Assembly (NCBI GenBank): GCA_934615235.1 | Contig: CAKTTL010000140.1 | Location: 1 to 5,740, forward strand | DNA: 5,740 bases | Source: an uncultured Clostridia bacterium | Lineage (GTDB): Bacteria > Bacillota > Clostridia > Christensenellales > Aristaeellaceae | Direction of reading: 5' to 3' | Part shown: positions 1 through 5,703 of the stretch, one piece after another | How positions within the stretch are numbered: the first letter of the stretch is position 1 | Layout: each line of letters opens with the position of its first letter | Notes under the pieces: generated by a model | Told to the model about the DNA's origin: nothing | Seen by the model: the letters and a program-made list of their open reading frames with translations, nothing else | The model's database searches: none | Made by a program: the position numbers and the translations under genes

Positions 1-1
1 G

Positions 2-74
2 TGGAGCATAGGGGAGTCGAACCCCTGACCTCGACAATGCGAATGTCGCGCGCTACCAACTGTGCTAATGCCCC
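2..74 (-). tRNA. tRNA-Ala (anticodon CGC)
   Basis: Read on the minus strand, this 73-nt stretch folds as a full cloverleaf. The 7-bp acceptor stem is GGGGCAT against ATGCTCC with discriminator A73. The anticodon stem is CGACA/TGTCG with loop TTCGCAT, giving anticodon CGC, which reads the alanine codon GCG. The T-arm is AGGGG-TTCGACT-CCCCT. The acceptor stem carries a G3:U70 wobble pair, the classic identity element for alanyl-tRNA synthetase, which independently supports the alanine call. The D-stem GCAC/GCGC has one A12-C23 mismatch where most tRNAs have a pair. Position 1 of the window would be C74, so a genomically encoded CCA end is possible but is cut off by the window edge. Confidence 0.96.
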
Positions 75-85
75 ATATTCAATTC

Positions 86-110
86 GTTCACGCTTACGTC
101 TCTCGCGAAC
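86..110 (-). other. Hairpin in the tRNA-Ala precursor leader
   Basis: On the minus strand GTTCGCG pairs with CGTGAAC (7 bp, one G-U) around an 11-nt loop. It begins about one base after the predicted transcription start and ends 11 nt before the mature tRNA 5' end, so it would form the 5' end of the precursor that RNase P removes. Its position is clear; any function is inference. Confidence 0.45.
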
Positions 111-117
111 AGGTAGT

Positions 118-146
118 ATCATACCACATGTTTCAGGTTTTGTAAA
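118..146 (-). promoter_or_regulatory. Promoter of tRNA-Ala
   Basis: On the minus strand a -35 box TTTACA (141-146) is followed, after exactly 17 bp, by a -10 box TATGAT (118-123). Each differs from the sigma-A consensus by one base. A TG one base upstream of the -10 makes it an extended -10 promoter as well. Transcription would start near 111-112, leaving a leader of about 37 nt before the tRNA. It lies just after the terminator of the upstream gene, so the tRNA is its own transcription unit or the first gene of one continuing past the left edge. Confidence 0.8.
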
Positions 147-152
147 TACCTT

Positions 153-180
153 TTTTAGAAAAAAGCAAATTTTTCTAAAA
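153..180 (-). promoter_or_regulatory. A/T-tract inverted repeat, likely UP element
   Basis: TTTTAGAAAAA (153-163) and TTTTTCTAAAA (170-180) form a perfect 11-bp inverted repeat with a 6-nt gap. It begins 6 bp upstream of the -35 box of the tRNA promoter, the place where A/T-rich UP elements of stable-RNA promoters bind the RNA polymerase alpha C-terminal domains. The same bases follow the GC-rich hairpin at 182-216 and so also provide the U-rich tail of that terminator. The repeat is seen directly; the UP-element role is inferred from position and composition. Confidence 0.5.
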
Positions 181-181
181 C

Positions 182-216
182 TCTCCTTCCGGCGCGGCTT
201 GCACGCCGGAAGGAGA
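182..216 (-). terminator. Rho-independent terminator of the FAD oxidoreductase gene
   Basis: A perfect 13-bp stem (182-194 with 204-216; core CTCCTTCCGGCG/CGCCGGAAGGAG) encloses a 9-nt loop. It lies 17 bp beyond the stop codon of the oxidoreductase. On the minus strand the stem is followed by GTTTTAG and further T-rich sequence, as expected of an intrinsic terminator. Confidence 0.85.
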
Positions 217-232
217 CTCTCTGTCGCCTCAA

Positions 233-1501
233 TCAAATCGGCGCGCCGCCTGCGCGGAGAATCCGCTGCACCTCAGCGATATTCACGCCGCGCAGCGTCG
301 TTCCGTCGCGCCCGGCAACGCCCGCAGCCGTACCGGCAGCCTCGCCGATACAGCAGACAATCGGCATAACGCGGTAAGACGCCTGCGCCTCATGCGTGGA
401 AGAAATGCACCGTCCGGCAACGAGCAGGTTTTCCATCCCTTTTACCACCAAACAGCGATACGGAATAGTATACCATTTGCCGTTTTCAAAGAAGTAATGG
501 CTGGTGCCGGTGCCCTCGGGGTTGTGGATATCGATATCATAATTGCCTGCGGCAATTGCGTCGTCGAAGCGTGCATACGCCTTCAAATCCTCCGCCGTCA
601 GCACATAATCCCCTGTCACCATACGGCTTTCCCGCGCGCCGATGCGCATCGCTGTGGAAAGCACGCGGCTGTTCTCAAATCCCTCGATGTTCTCCTTCAG
701 GAAACGGTGCAGCTCGTAGACCTGTTCGCGCGCGTCAATCTCCGCCTGCGTCACGTCGAACGCGTCGGTCGGATTGCGGCGCACAATGCGCGTCGAGTTA
801 AAATGCAGCACACCGTCGTTCATGTTATCAAAAATCAACACATCCTCGCGCGGATTGGAAATCTTCCCTTCCGCCCGCAGCTTCTGATAAAGCGGTGTGA
901 TCTTTGCACGGTTTTTCCGGAATTTTTCCTTATCCACTCCGCCCATGCGGAAACAAAGCGTCATCGGCTGGCAGAGATGATCCTGCGCTCGCCCGAGCTG
1001 GAATTCGCAGCCCGAAATCGCCGAAAGCTCCGCGTCGCCGGTCGCGTCGATAAACCGATCCGCCGACAGCGTCAGCATCCCGCCAACGGTCGAGCACGCG
1101 ACGGAAACGATTCGGCCGTCCTGCACGTGCGCAGCGCAGAGATTCGTATGGAACAGCAGTTTCACTCCGGCGCGAAGCGCCATTCGATTCAGCACCAGCT
1201 TCAGGATCTCCTCGTCGAATACCATTGAATAATCCTTTTCGCCGTCCAGGCCGCCTTCATGCTTCAGCTCGTCGAGCACTTCGCGGAAAATGCCGTTGCA
1301 CAGCGCGCGGCGCTCGCCCGTTTCGGGCATCATTGTCCAGAAAGGCATGAAAGGGTTCACCAGCGCGTTGCACGCCGCGCCGCCAAGGCAATTGTCCCGC
1401 TCGATCAGCAGTGTATCCTGCCCCAGCCGCGCCGCGGCGATGGCCGCCGCCGTCCCGGCAAAACCGCCTCCAACGACGATCAGATCAAATTTTGTCTGCA
1501 T
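233..1501 (-). CDS. FAD-dependent oxidoreductase, PF12831 type
   Basis: Predicted 422-aa cytoplasmic flavoprotein with no signal peptide or membrane segment. The N-terminus is a Rossmann beta-alpha-beta FAD site: GGGFAG at residues 11-16, then the acidic residue E34 that would hold the FAD ribose. Further family signatures are IDATGDAE (151-158), GARESRM near 288-294 followed by GDYVLT, and the C-terminal FAD-contact stretch LLVAGRCISS (359-368). The family is widespread and often lies in carbohydrate or organic-acid clusters, but its substrates are mostly unknown and none can be read here. The protein is cysteine-rich, including C38, C44, C68, C364, C383 and C384. The ATG at 1501 is chosen over an upstream in-frame ATG because AAGGAGG stands 8 bp before it and the upstream start would lie before the predicted transcription start. 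It is transcribed divergently from the AraC-type regulator, its probable controller. Confidence 0.88.
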   Translation of the reverse strand: MQTKFDLIVVGGGFAGTAAAIAAARLGQDTLLIERDNCLGGAACNALVNPFMPFWTMMPETGERRALCNGIFREVLDELKHEGGLDGEKDYSMVFDEEILKLVLNRMALRAGVKLLFHTNLCAAHVQDGRIVSVACSTVGGMLTLSADRFIDATGDAELSAISGCEFQLGRAQDHLCQPMTLCFRMGGVDKEKFRKNRAKITPLYQKLRAEGKISNPREDVLIFDNMNDGVLHFNSTRIVRRNPTDAFDVTQAEIDAREQVYELHRFLKENIEGFENSRVLSTAMRIGARESRMVTGDYVLTAEDLKAYARFDDAIAAGNYDIDIHNPEGTGTSHYFFENGKWYTIPYRCLVVKGMENLLVAGRCISSTHEAQASYRVMPIVCCIGEAAGTAAGVAGRDGTTLRGVNIAEVQRILRAGGAPI

Positions 1502-1509
1502 GGTTTTCG

Positions 1510-1516
1510 CCTCCTT
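1510..1516 (-). promoter_or_regulatory. Shine-Dalgarno site of the FAD oxidoreductase
   Basis: AAGGAGG, fully complementary to the 16S rRNA tail, stands 8 bp upstream of the ATG at 1501. It decides the start: the open frame extends 17 codons further upstream, but without a comparable site. Confidence 0.85.
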
Positions 1517-1530
1517 TTCTCGTTGTCCTG

Positions 1531-1539
1531 ATTTTAGCA
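1531..1539 (-). promoter_or_regulatory. Extended -10 promoter of the FAD oxidoreductase
   Basis: On the minus strand TGCTAAAAT combines a TGn extension with a 5/6 match to the -10 box. Transcription would start near 1524, giving a leader of about 23 nt. The -35 position (1554-1559, AGGACG) matches the consensus at only 3 of 6 bases. A weak -35 bordered immediately upstream by a direct repeat at 1562-1597 is the usual build of an activator-dependent promoter. Confidence 0.6.
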
Positions 1540-1561
1540 CCCCCTGCCGCACGCGTCCTCA

Positions 1562-1597
1562 ACAAACAAGAGAAAAACTTGCACAAACAATAGAAAA
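1562..1597. repeat. 21-bp-spaced direct repeat, likely AraC-type operator
   Basis: ACAAACAAGAGAAAA (1562-1576) recurs as ACAAACAATAGAAAA (1583-1597), with 14 of 15 bases identical and a start-to-start distance of 21 bp, two helical turns. AraC-family proteins typically bind such half-sites on one face of the helix; the araI1-I2 sites have the same 21-bp phase. The left copy abuts the -35 position of the oxidoreductase promoter. The right copy sits in the spacer between the -35 and -10 of the regulator's own promoter. Binding by the adjacent regulator is inferred. Confidence 0.6.
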
Positions 1598-1607
1598 CTG
1601 ATAAAAT
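1579..1607 (+). promoter_or_regulatory. Promoter of the AraC-family regulator
   Basis: TTGCAC (1579-1584), a 17-bp spacer and TAAAAT (1602-1607), with TGA immediately before the -10 acting as an extended -10. Transcription would start near 1614, about 29 nt before the ATG. The spacer holds the right-hand copy of the direct repeat, so a protein bound there would block this promoter, which suggests autorepression. Confidence 0.7.
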
Positions 1608-1642
1608 CGCCTTAAAAAGATTAATTTGTTCAAGGATATGCC

Positions 1643-2503
1643 ATGATTGATCTGGTCAACCTCGAAACGCTTCTGAAAACGCTCTGCCGCGAAGATGGGA
1701 TGCACATCTGCGTACACGATATTTCCGGCATTCTCAATTCGCCCCGGCTGCGCCTGCCGCAGGAATACTGCATCCATTCCCGGCCGTTTTGCGATGCGGC
1801 GAAGCAGACCGCGCTCGGCTTCAAAGCATGCACCCGCTGCAAAACGCTTGCCAACCACAAAGCTGAAACGTACGGCGCGCCGTTTACAGGCTACTGCTGC
1901 TATGGGATTTACAAGCTGGTCTATCCCGTCGTAATCGGCGGACGGGTCATGTGCATCGTCTATATCGGCAACCTGACGGACGACCGGGCGAAGCTGGAAC
2001 GCCGCCTGCGGCAAACCTGCCGCATCACGGGCGCAAACGCCGAAAGGCTTACGGCGCTGCTGAGCGGCGTGGAGGAATTTCGCGACCCGCAGCGCTATCT
2101 GGACGTCGCGCGCCTGGTCGCCGGATACACCCAGCGGCTGTACAAGGAGACCGGCGATATGAGCGCCGCAAGCGGCGTTCATTGGGCCGTGGACGCGCTG
2201 CGCCGCTACATCGACGTCTCTTACGGCAAAAACATCACCCTGCGCGACGCAGCGCGGCTCTATCACGTGAATCATCAATACGTCGGCCGCCTTTTCCGCA
2301 ATCAGATCGGAACGACGTTTCATGAATACCTCAACGGCGTGCGGCTGCAGCACGCCGCGCAGGCGCTGCGCGAACAGCCGGAGAAAACGGTAATGGAAAT
2401 CGCGCTGGACTGCGGGTTTCAAAACGCGACGTATTTCAACCGCGTCTTCCGTGAAAAATACGGCGTTTGTCCGACAGAATGGCGTGCGTCCGAAACCGAC
2501 TGA
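1643..2503 (+). CDS. AraC-family transcriptional regulator with PocR-like sensor domain
   Basis: 286 aa. The C-terminal third is a standard AraC DNA-binding domain with two helix-turn-helix motifs, at about residues 198-219 (starting ITLRDAARLYHV) and 249-270 (MEIALDCGFQNATYFNRVF). The second contains the family's well-conserved GF...YF.R.F pattern. The N-terminal part, about 5-165, resembles the PocR sensory domain: an H45/C50 region, a C63-x2-C66 pair, C85-C86 and then a YPVVIGG...YIGN segment. PocR of Salmonella controls propanediol and cobalamin genes, but this domain occurs in many clostridial regulators and the ligand here cannot be told. The cysteine set could bind a metal or cluster or sense redox state. 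The ATG is preceded by AAGGA (1632-1636) with 6-bp spacing. The gene is divergent from the oxidoreductase and convergent with the esterase, its likely targets. Confidence 0.9.
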   Translation: MIDLVNLETLLKTLCREDGMHICVHDISGILNSPRLRLPQEYCIHSRPFCDAAKQTALGFKACTRCKTLANHKAETYGAPFTGYCCYGIYKLVYPVVIGGRVMCIVYIGNLTDDRAKLERRLRQTCRITGANAERLTALLSGVEEFRDPQRYLDVARLVAGYTQRLYKETGDMSAASGVHWAVDALRRYIDVSYGKNITLRDAARLYHVNHQYVGRLFRNQIGTTFHEYLNGVRLQHAAQALREQPEKTVMEIALDCGFQNATYFNRVFREKYGVCPTEWRASETD

Positions 2504-2507
2504 CCGT

Positions 2508-3623
2508 TCAGCCTTTCGTTATGTTTTCCAGGAAACGCCGCGCAGCGGGCTCCAGCGCTTCCGCCCAGGCGGCGCACCCCCGCTCGTCCGGATGACCACC
2601 GTAGCGGGAATAGAACGGCTCTTCCGCGCTCCTGCCGAGAACGGGCACGTTATCGAATACCGCGTCCGCCTCGCGCGCCAGCGTTTCGCGGATCCACCCG
2701 TTCACCTGCAGCCAGATTTCCCTGCGTTCGCCCTCATACTCAAACGGCGGAATCGTCTGCACAAGCACGGAAACGCCCGCTTCCTTCAGCCCGCGCACCG
2801 TCCGCAGGAGATTTTGCTTCAGCGTCTCCGCCGAAAGCGCGGCGTGATACAGATCGTTCACGCCCAGACAGAGGAACACCGCGTCGTTCTGCCGCGCAAG
2901 TTCGAGCCAAACGCCATCGCTTGCCGCGTCGCTCGCCCGCGCGTAGCCCAGGCCGAGGTTCCAGAAGGCATAGTCCGCGCCCAGCTTTTCAGCAAGAACT
3001 GCGTTCCAGTGCAGGTAGGCGTTCGGCTGTGTGCCGATGCCCTGCGTGATCGAATCGCCCAAGAACCCCACGCGCATCCGTGCAGGCCGGTCGCATCCCA
3101 GCATGGCCGTAAAGAGCAAGTCGGTGCTGTGCGTCCAGCCGTCCTGCGTCCGTACAAAGGCGGGAAGCAGCGACTCCGGATGACACGGGATCCGCTCCCC
3201 GCACACCGTGGTTTCCAGGCAGATATACGCGCCTTTTTCCGCGCGCAGCGCGATGGGATCCGCAAAGAACGTCTCCCCCGCCGCGGGCCGGTAATCGCGT
3301 TTTCCCGCAAATGTGAGCGGCAGCATCCGTTCCGGCTCGGCAAATCCTTCCATCTCCGCGCGTCCCGTCACGCCGATCCGCGCCGAGCACACGCGCCAGC
3401 CGCCCAGCGTCTGATTCGCATGACTGTGCGAACCGTCGGCAAAGGTTGTAAAAACCGCGTCTGAAAAAAGCGGCGACCAGTTATATTCGCCCCCGGCGAA
3501 CACGCGGTAGAACACCCGGCCTGTAATCTCCTTTTCCGCGCTTTCCGGCCGGAACCAGCTCTGGTTGCCGCTGCCCGCCATCGTGTTGGCGCGAAAGCGC
3601 GCAAAATATCCGCTCAAATCCAT
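2508..3623 (-). CDS. SGNH/GDSL-type esterase with N-terminal accessory domain
   Basis: 371 aa. The C-terminal half (about 183-367) is an SGNH hydrolase: block I GFLGDSITQG with nucleophile S191, block II around WNLGLG with an oxyanion glycine at 224-226, block III LGVND with N256, and block V GGHP with catalytic H344. In block V the residue three before the histidine, normally Asp, is Y341. The first 180 residues form a separate, probably beta-rich domain, as in two-domain carbohydrate esterases of this superfamily (SsfX3-like, tentative). There is no signal peptide, so it should act in the cytoplasm, perhaps removing acyl groups from an imported sugar. The ATG at 3623 is chosen because GGAGGGG lies at 3630-3636, 6 bp upstream; a further in-frame ATG lies inside the upstream hairpin and lacks such a site. 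The substrate is unknown. Confidence 0.87.
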   Translation of the reverse strand: MDLSGYFARFRANTMAGSGNQSWFRPESAEKEITGRVFYRVFAGGEYNWSPLFSDAVFTTFADGSHSHANQTLGGWRVCSARIGVTGRAEMEGFAEPERMLPLTFAGKRDYRPAAGETFFADPIALRAEKGAYICLETTVCGERIPCHPESLLPAFVRTQDGWTHSTDLLFTAMLGCDRPARMRVGFLGDSITQGIGTQPNAYLHWNAVLAEKLGADYAFWNLGLGYARASDAASDGVWLELARQNDAVFLCLGVNDLYHAALSAETLKQNLLRTVRGLKEAGVSVLVQTIPPFEYEGERREIWLQVNGWIRETLAREADAVFDNVPVLGRSAEEPFYSRYGGHPDERGCAAWAEALEPAARRFLENITKG

Positions 3624-3642
3624 TGTTTTCCCCTCCGTATTC

Positions 3643-3688
3643 AAAACGCGGCGCCCCATGTCTCTCAAAACATGGAGCGCCGCGTTTT
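3643..3688 (-). terminator. Long hairpin between ftsH and the esterase, likely ftsH terminator
   Basis: A 19-position stem (3643-3661 with 3670-3688) has 18 pairs and one C-A mismatch around an 8-nt loop. It starts with AAAACGCGGCGC and ends with the complementary GCGCCGCGTTTT, 8 bp after the ftsH stop codon. The T-tail is short (TTTT, itself in the stem), and the A/T flanks on both sides would allow work in either direction. It ends just 6 bp before the Shine-Dalgarno site of the esterase, so it may also act as a leader structure for read-through transcripts. Confidence 0.7.
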
Positions 3689-3696
3689 CTGTTCAA

Positions 3697-5508
3697 TCAA
3701 CTTTCCAGAATTTTCATGAATTCTTCGCCCGTGATCGTTTCCTTTTCGCGCAGATACTTCGCCAGCTCGTCCAGCTTCGCGCGGTTTTCGGTCAGAATGC
3801 GGCGGGCCTTTTCATGCTGCTTCTTCACCAGCTCGACGGTCTTCGCATCGATCTCCGCGGCCGTCTGCTGCGAGCAGGCAAGCTGCGCGTCGCCGCCCAG
3901 ATACTGGTTTGCAACCTGTTCCATCGCAACCATGTCGAACTCTTCGCTCATGCCGTAGCGGGAAATCATCGCGCGGGCGATCTTTGTCGCCTGCTCGATA
4001 TCGTTCGACGCGCCGGTCGTGATGCTGCCGAAGACGACTTCTTCCGCCGCGCGGCCGCCGGTGAGCGTCGCGATCTTGTTCTCCAGCTCCTCGCGGCTCA
4101 TCATGAAATGCTCGTCTTCCTCAACCTGCAGGGTATAGCCGAGCGCGCCGTTGGTGCGCGGGATGATGGTGATCTTCTGCACGGGCGCGGAATGCGTCTG
4201 CAGCGCGGCGACGAGCGCATGCCCGATTTCGTGCGCGGCGACAATCGCCTTCTCGTTTTCGGAAAGCACCTGCTTTTTCTTCTGCTCGCCCGCGATGACG
4301 GTTTCCACGCTCTCTTCGAAATCCTGCTGGGTGACGGAATTGCGGCCCATCCGGACCGCGCGCAGCGCGGCTTCGTTGACGATATTGGCCAGATCCGCGC
4401 CGCTCGTGCCGGCAGCCGTGCGGGCGATCTTCTCGTAATCGATATTGCCGTCCAGCTTGACCTTGCGCGCGTGCACCTTCAGGATGGCGACGCGGCCCTG
4501 CAGGTCGGGCAGTTCCACAGGGATGCGGCGGTCGAACCGGCCGGGGCGCAGAAGCGCCGGGTCGAGCGTTTCGGGGCGGTTCGTAGCGGCGAGAATGACG
4601 ACGCCCTTCGTGCCGTCGAAGCCGTCCATTTCGGTCAGCAGCTGGTTGAGCGTCTGCTCGCGCTCGTCGTTGCCGCCGCCCATGCCGCTGGTATCGCGCT
4701 TTTTGCCGATGGTGTCGATTTCGTCGATGAAGACGATGCAGGGCGCTTTTTCAGACGCCTGCTTGAACAGATCGCGTACCTTCGCCGCGCCCATGCCCAC
4801 GAACATCTCGACGAACTCGCTGCCGCTGATGGAGAAGAACGGAACGTTCGCCTCGCCCGCGACGGCCTTGGCCAGCAGCGTTTTACCCGTGCCGGGAGGG
4901 CCGACGAGCAGCGCGCCCTTGGGCATCACCGCGCCGACCTCCTTGTATTTATCCGGATTATGCAGGAAATCAACGATTTCGCGCAGCGAATCCTTCGCTT
5001 CATCCTCGCCCGCGACGTCGTCAAACTTGATGCCCGTCTTGGATTCGATATAGATTTTCGCGTTCGATTTGCCCAGCTGCAGCGCGTTCATGCCGCCCGC
5101 GCCGCCCATTTTGCTGTACATCATCCGGCCGATCAGGCTGAAGATCAGAATCGGCCCGATCCACGTAATGAGGAACGACAGCAGCGGGGACATGGTTTCG
5201 GTGATTGCCTGACCGAAATGCACGCCTTTTTCCTGCAGCCGGTCAACAAGCTTCGCATCGTCAATGCGGCCGGTTTTGTAGTAGGAAACCGGATCGCCGT
5301 TATCGCAGAAGATGATCTGATCATCCGCAAGCTCTACGGTGTCGATTTTCCCTTCATCCAGCATGGTAAGGAAATCGCTGTAGCCCACCTCGCGCACCTG
5401 CGCGGAAAGCAGCCGCGGGAAAACCAGCGCGTTCATCAGCATCAGCACGACAGCGCAGATCGCCGCATAATAGAGTAATGGTTTCTTCGGCGGTTTTACT
5501 TCCTTCAT
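3697..5508 (-). CDS. ftsH: ATP-dependent zinc metalloprotease FtsH
   Basis: 603 aa, within the usual family size. FtsH is a hexameric membrane AAA+ protease that degrades misfolded membrane proteins and regulatory proteins. In order: a basic N-terminus, TM1 at about 11-33, a short extracytoplasmic domain at about 34-105, TM2 at about 109-128, then a GMG-rich linker. The AAA+ module has Walker A GPPGTGKT (203-210), pore-loop F236 in MFVG, Walker B VFIDEID (259-265), and arginine fingers R321 and R324 in the second region of homology. The protease domain has zinc motif HEIGH (426-430, H426, E427, H430) and a likely third ligand D503 in SNDIEQAT. The family consensus is HEAGH; Ile for Ala does not affect ligands and matches my recollection of a clostridial subtype. 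Start 5508 is preferred over ATG 5517 because AGGGAG (5519-5524) is 10 bp from the former and only 1 bp from the latter. Confidence 0.97.
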   Translation of the reverse strand: MKEVKPPKKPLLYYAAICAVVLMLMNALVFPRLLSAQVREVGYSDFLTMLDEGKIDTVELADDQIIFCDNGDPVSYYKTGRIDDAKLVDRLQEKGVHFGQAITETMSPLLSFLITWIGPILIFSLIGRMMYSKMGGAGGMNALQLGKSNAKIYIESKTGIKFDDVAGEDEAKDSLREIVDFLHNPDKYKEVGAVMPKGALLVGPPGTGKTLLAKAVAGEANVPFFSISGSEFVEMFVGMGAAKVRDLFKQASEKAPCIVFIDEIDTIGKKRDTSGMGGGNDEREQTLNQLLTEMDGFDGTKGVVILAATNRPETLDPALLRPGRFDRRIPVELPDLQGRVAILKVHARKVKLDGNIDYEKIARTAAGTSGADLANIVNEAALRAVRMGRNSVTQQDFEESVETVIAGEQKKKQVLSENEKAIVAAHEIGHALVAALQTHSAPVQKITIIPRTNGALGYTLQVEEDEHFMMSREELENKIATLTGGRAAEEVVFGSITTGASNDIEQATKIARAMISRYGMSEEFDMVAMEQVANQYLGGDAQLACSQQTAAEIDAKTVELVKKQHEKARRILTENRAKLDELAKYLREKETITGEEFMKILES

Positions 5509-5518
5509 GTGCTTCATA

Positions 5519-5524
5519 CTCCCT
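5519..5524 (-). promoter_or_regulatory. Shine-Dalgarno site of ftsH
   Basis: AGGGAG stands 10 bp before the ATG at 5508 and only 1 bp before an in-frame ATG at 5517. The spacing favours 5508; the two choices differ by three residues (MKH). Confidence 0.65.
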
Positions 5525-5536
5525 GTTTTCAAATTA

Positions 5537-5599
5537 GGGGATATCTGAAAAAGGAAAAGACGCCGTGATGGAGTCTCAGGGAATTTTTCAGATACCCCC
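5537..5599 (-). other. Large stem-loop in the ftsH 5' leader
   Basis: A 16-position stem (5537-5552 with 5584-5599; GGGG, one A-C mismatch, then TATCTGAAAAA) has 15 pairs and a 31-nt loop. The loop can form a small inner stem (5558-5561 with 5573-5576). It lies about 12 to 74 nt into the predicted ftsH transcript and ends 13 bp before the Shine-Dalgarno site. No U-run follows it, so it does not look like a terminator. I do not recognise a known riboswitch or thermosensor class. A role in mRNA stability or translation control is inference. Confidence 0.65.
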
Positions 5600-5617
5600 C
5601 CAGGAAACCATATATTG

Positions 5618-5646
5618 ATTATACAAAAACAAACTGCGTTGTGCAA
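5618..5646 (-). promoter_or_regulatory. Promoter of ftsH
   Basis: On the minus strand TTGCAC (5641-5646), a 17-bp spacer and a perfect TATAAT (5618-5623). Transcription would start near 5611, giving a leader of about 103 nt. No CIRCE element is seen near it, so HrcA heat-shock control is not indicated. Confidence 0.82.
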
Positions 5647-5686
5647 CATCAAGATTGCCGTTTGCAGGGCAACAGCATTTAAAAAG

Positions 5687-5695
5687 TGGTATAAT
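5687..5695 (+). promoter_or_regulatory. Extended -10 promoter for the right-edge gene
   Basis: TGGTATAAT is a perfect -10 box with TGn extension. No good -35 is present at 16-18 bp: the best TTG-type box, TTGCAG at 5662-5667, is 22 bp away. Transcription would start near 5702. It is back-to-back with the ftsH promoter, their -35 regions about 20 bp apart. Confidence 0.65.
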
Positions 5696-5703
5696 GAAGT
5701 AGT

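Noticed and set aside
392..1228. A 278-codon open frame on the plus strand opposite the FAD oxidoreductase
   Set aside because: Antisense shadow; low-complexity Arg/His-rich product without motifs, against a clear flavoprotein on the minus strand.
1559..2422. A 287-codon open frame on the minus strand opposite the AraC regulator
   Set aside because: Antisense shadow; the plus strand carries both helix-turn-helix motifs and a promoter with a ribosome binding site.
2451..3464. A 337-codon open frame on the plus strand opposite the esterase
   Set aside because: Antisense shadow overlapping the end of the AraC gene; no motifs, while the minus strand carries SGNH blocks.
3639..3668. Promoter-like boxes TTGAGA and TTGAAT before the esterase
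   Set aside because: The start point would fall at about 3632, inside the Shine-Dalgarno site, leaving no usable leader.
3565..5478. A 637-codon open frame on the plus strand opposite ftsH
   Set aside because: It is the antisense shadow of ftsH in GC-rich sequence. The minus strand encodes an unmistakable complete FtsH, and the plus product has no recognisable domain or ribosome binding site.
3697..5508. HEIGH instead of HEAGH in FtsH as a sign of lost or altered activity
   Set aside because: Both zinc ligands and the catalytic Glu are intact, and I recall the variant in clostridial FtsH proteins, so it is probably normal.
5555..5580. CTGAGA in the ftsH leader, reminiscent of the TPP riboswitch THI box
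   Set aside because: The other conserved TPP riboswitch parts are missing and ftsH is not a thiamine gene; six bases by chance.
5638..5672. Short inverted repeats GTTG-N2-CAAC and TTGCC-N8-GGCAA near the ftsH -35 box
   Set aside because: Arms of 4-5 bp are expected by chance; they could be operators but nothing supports it.
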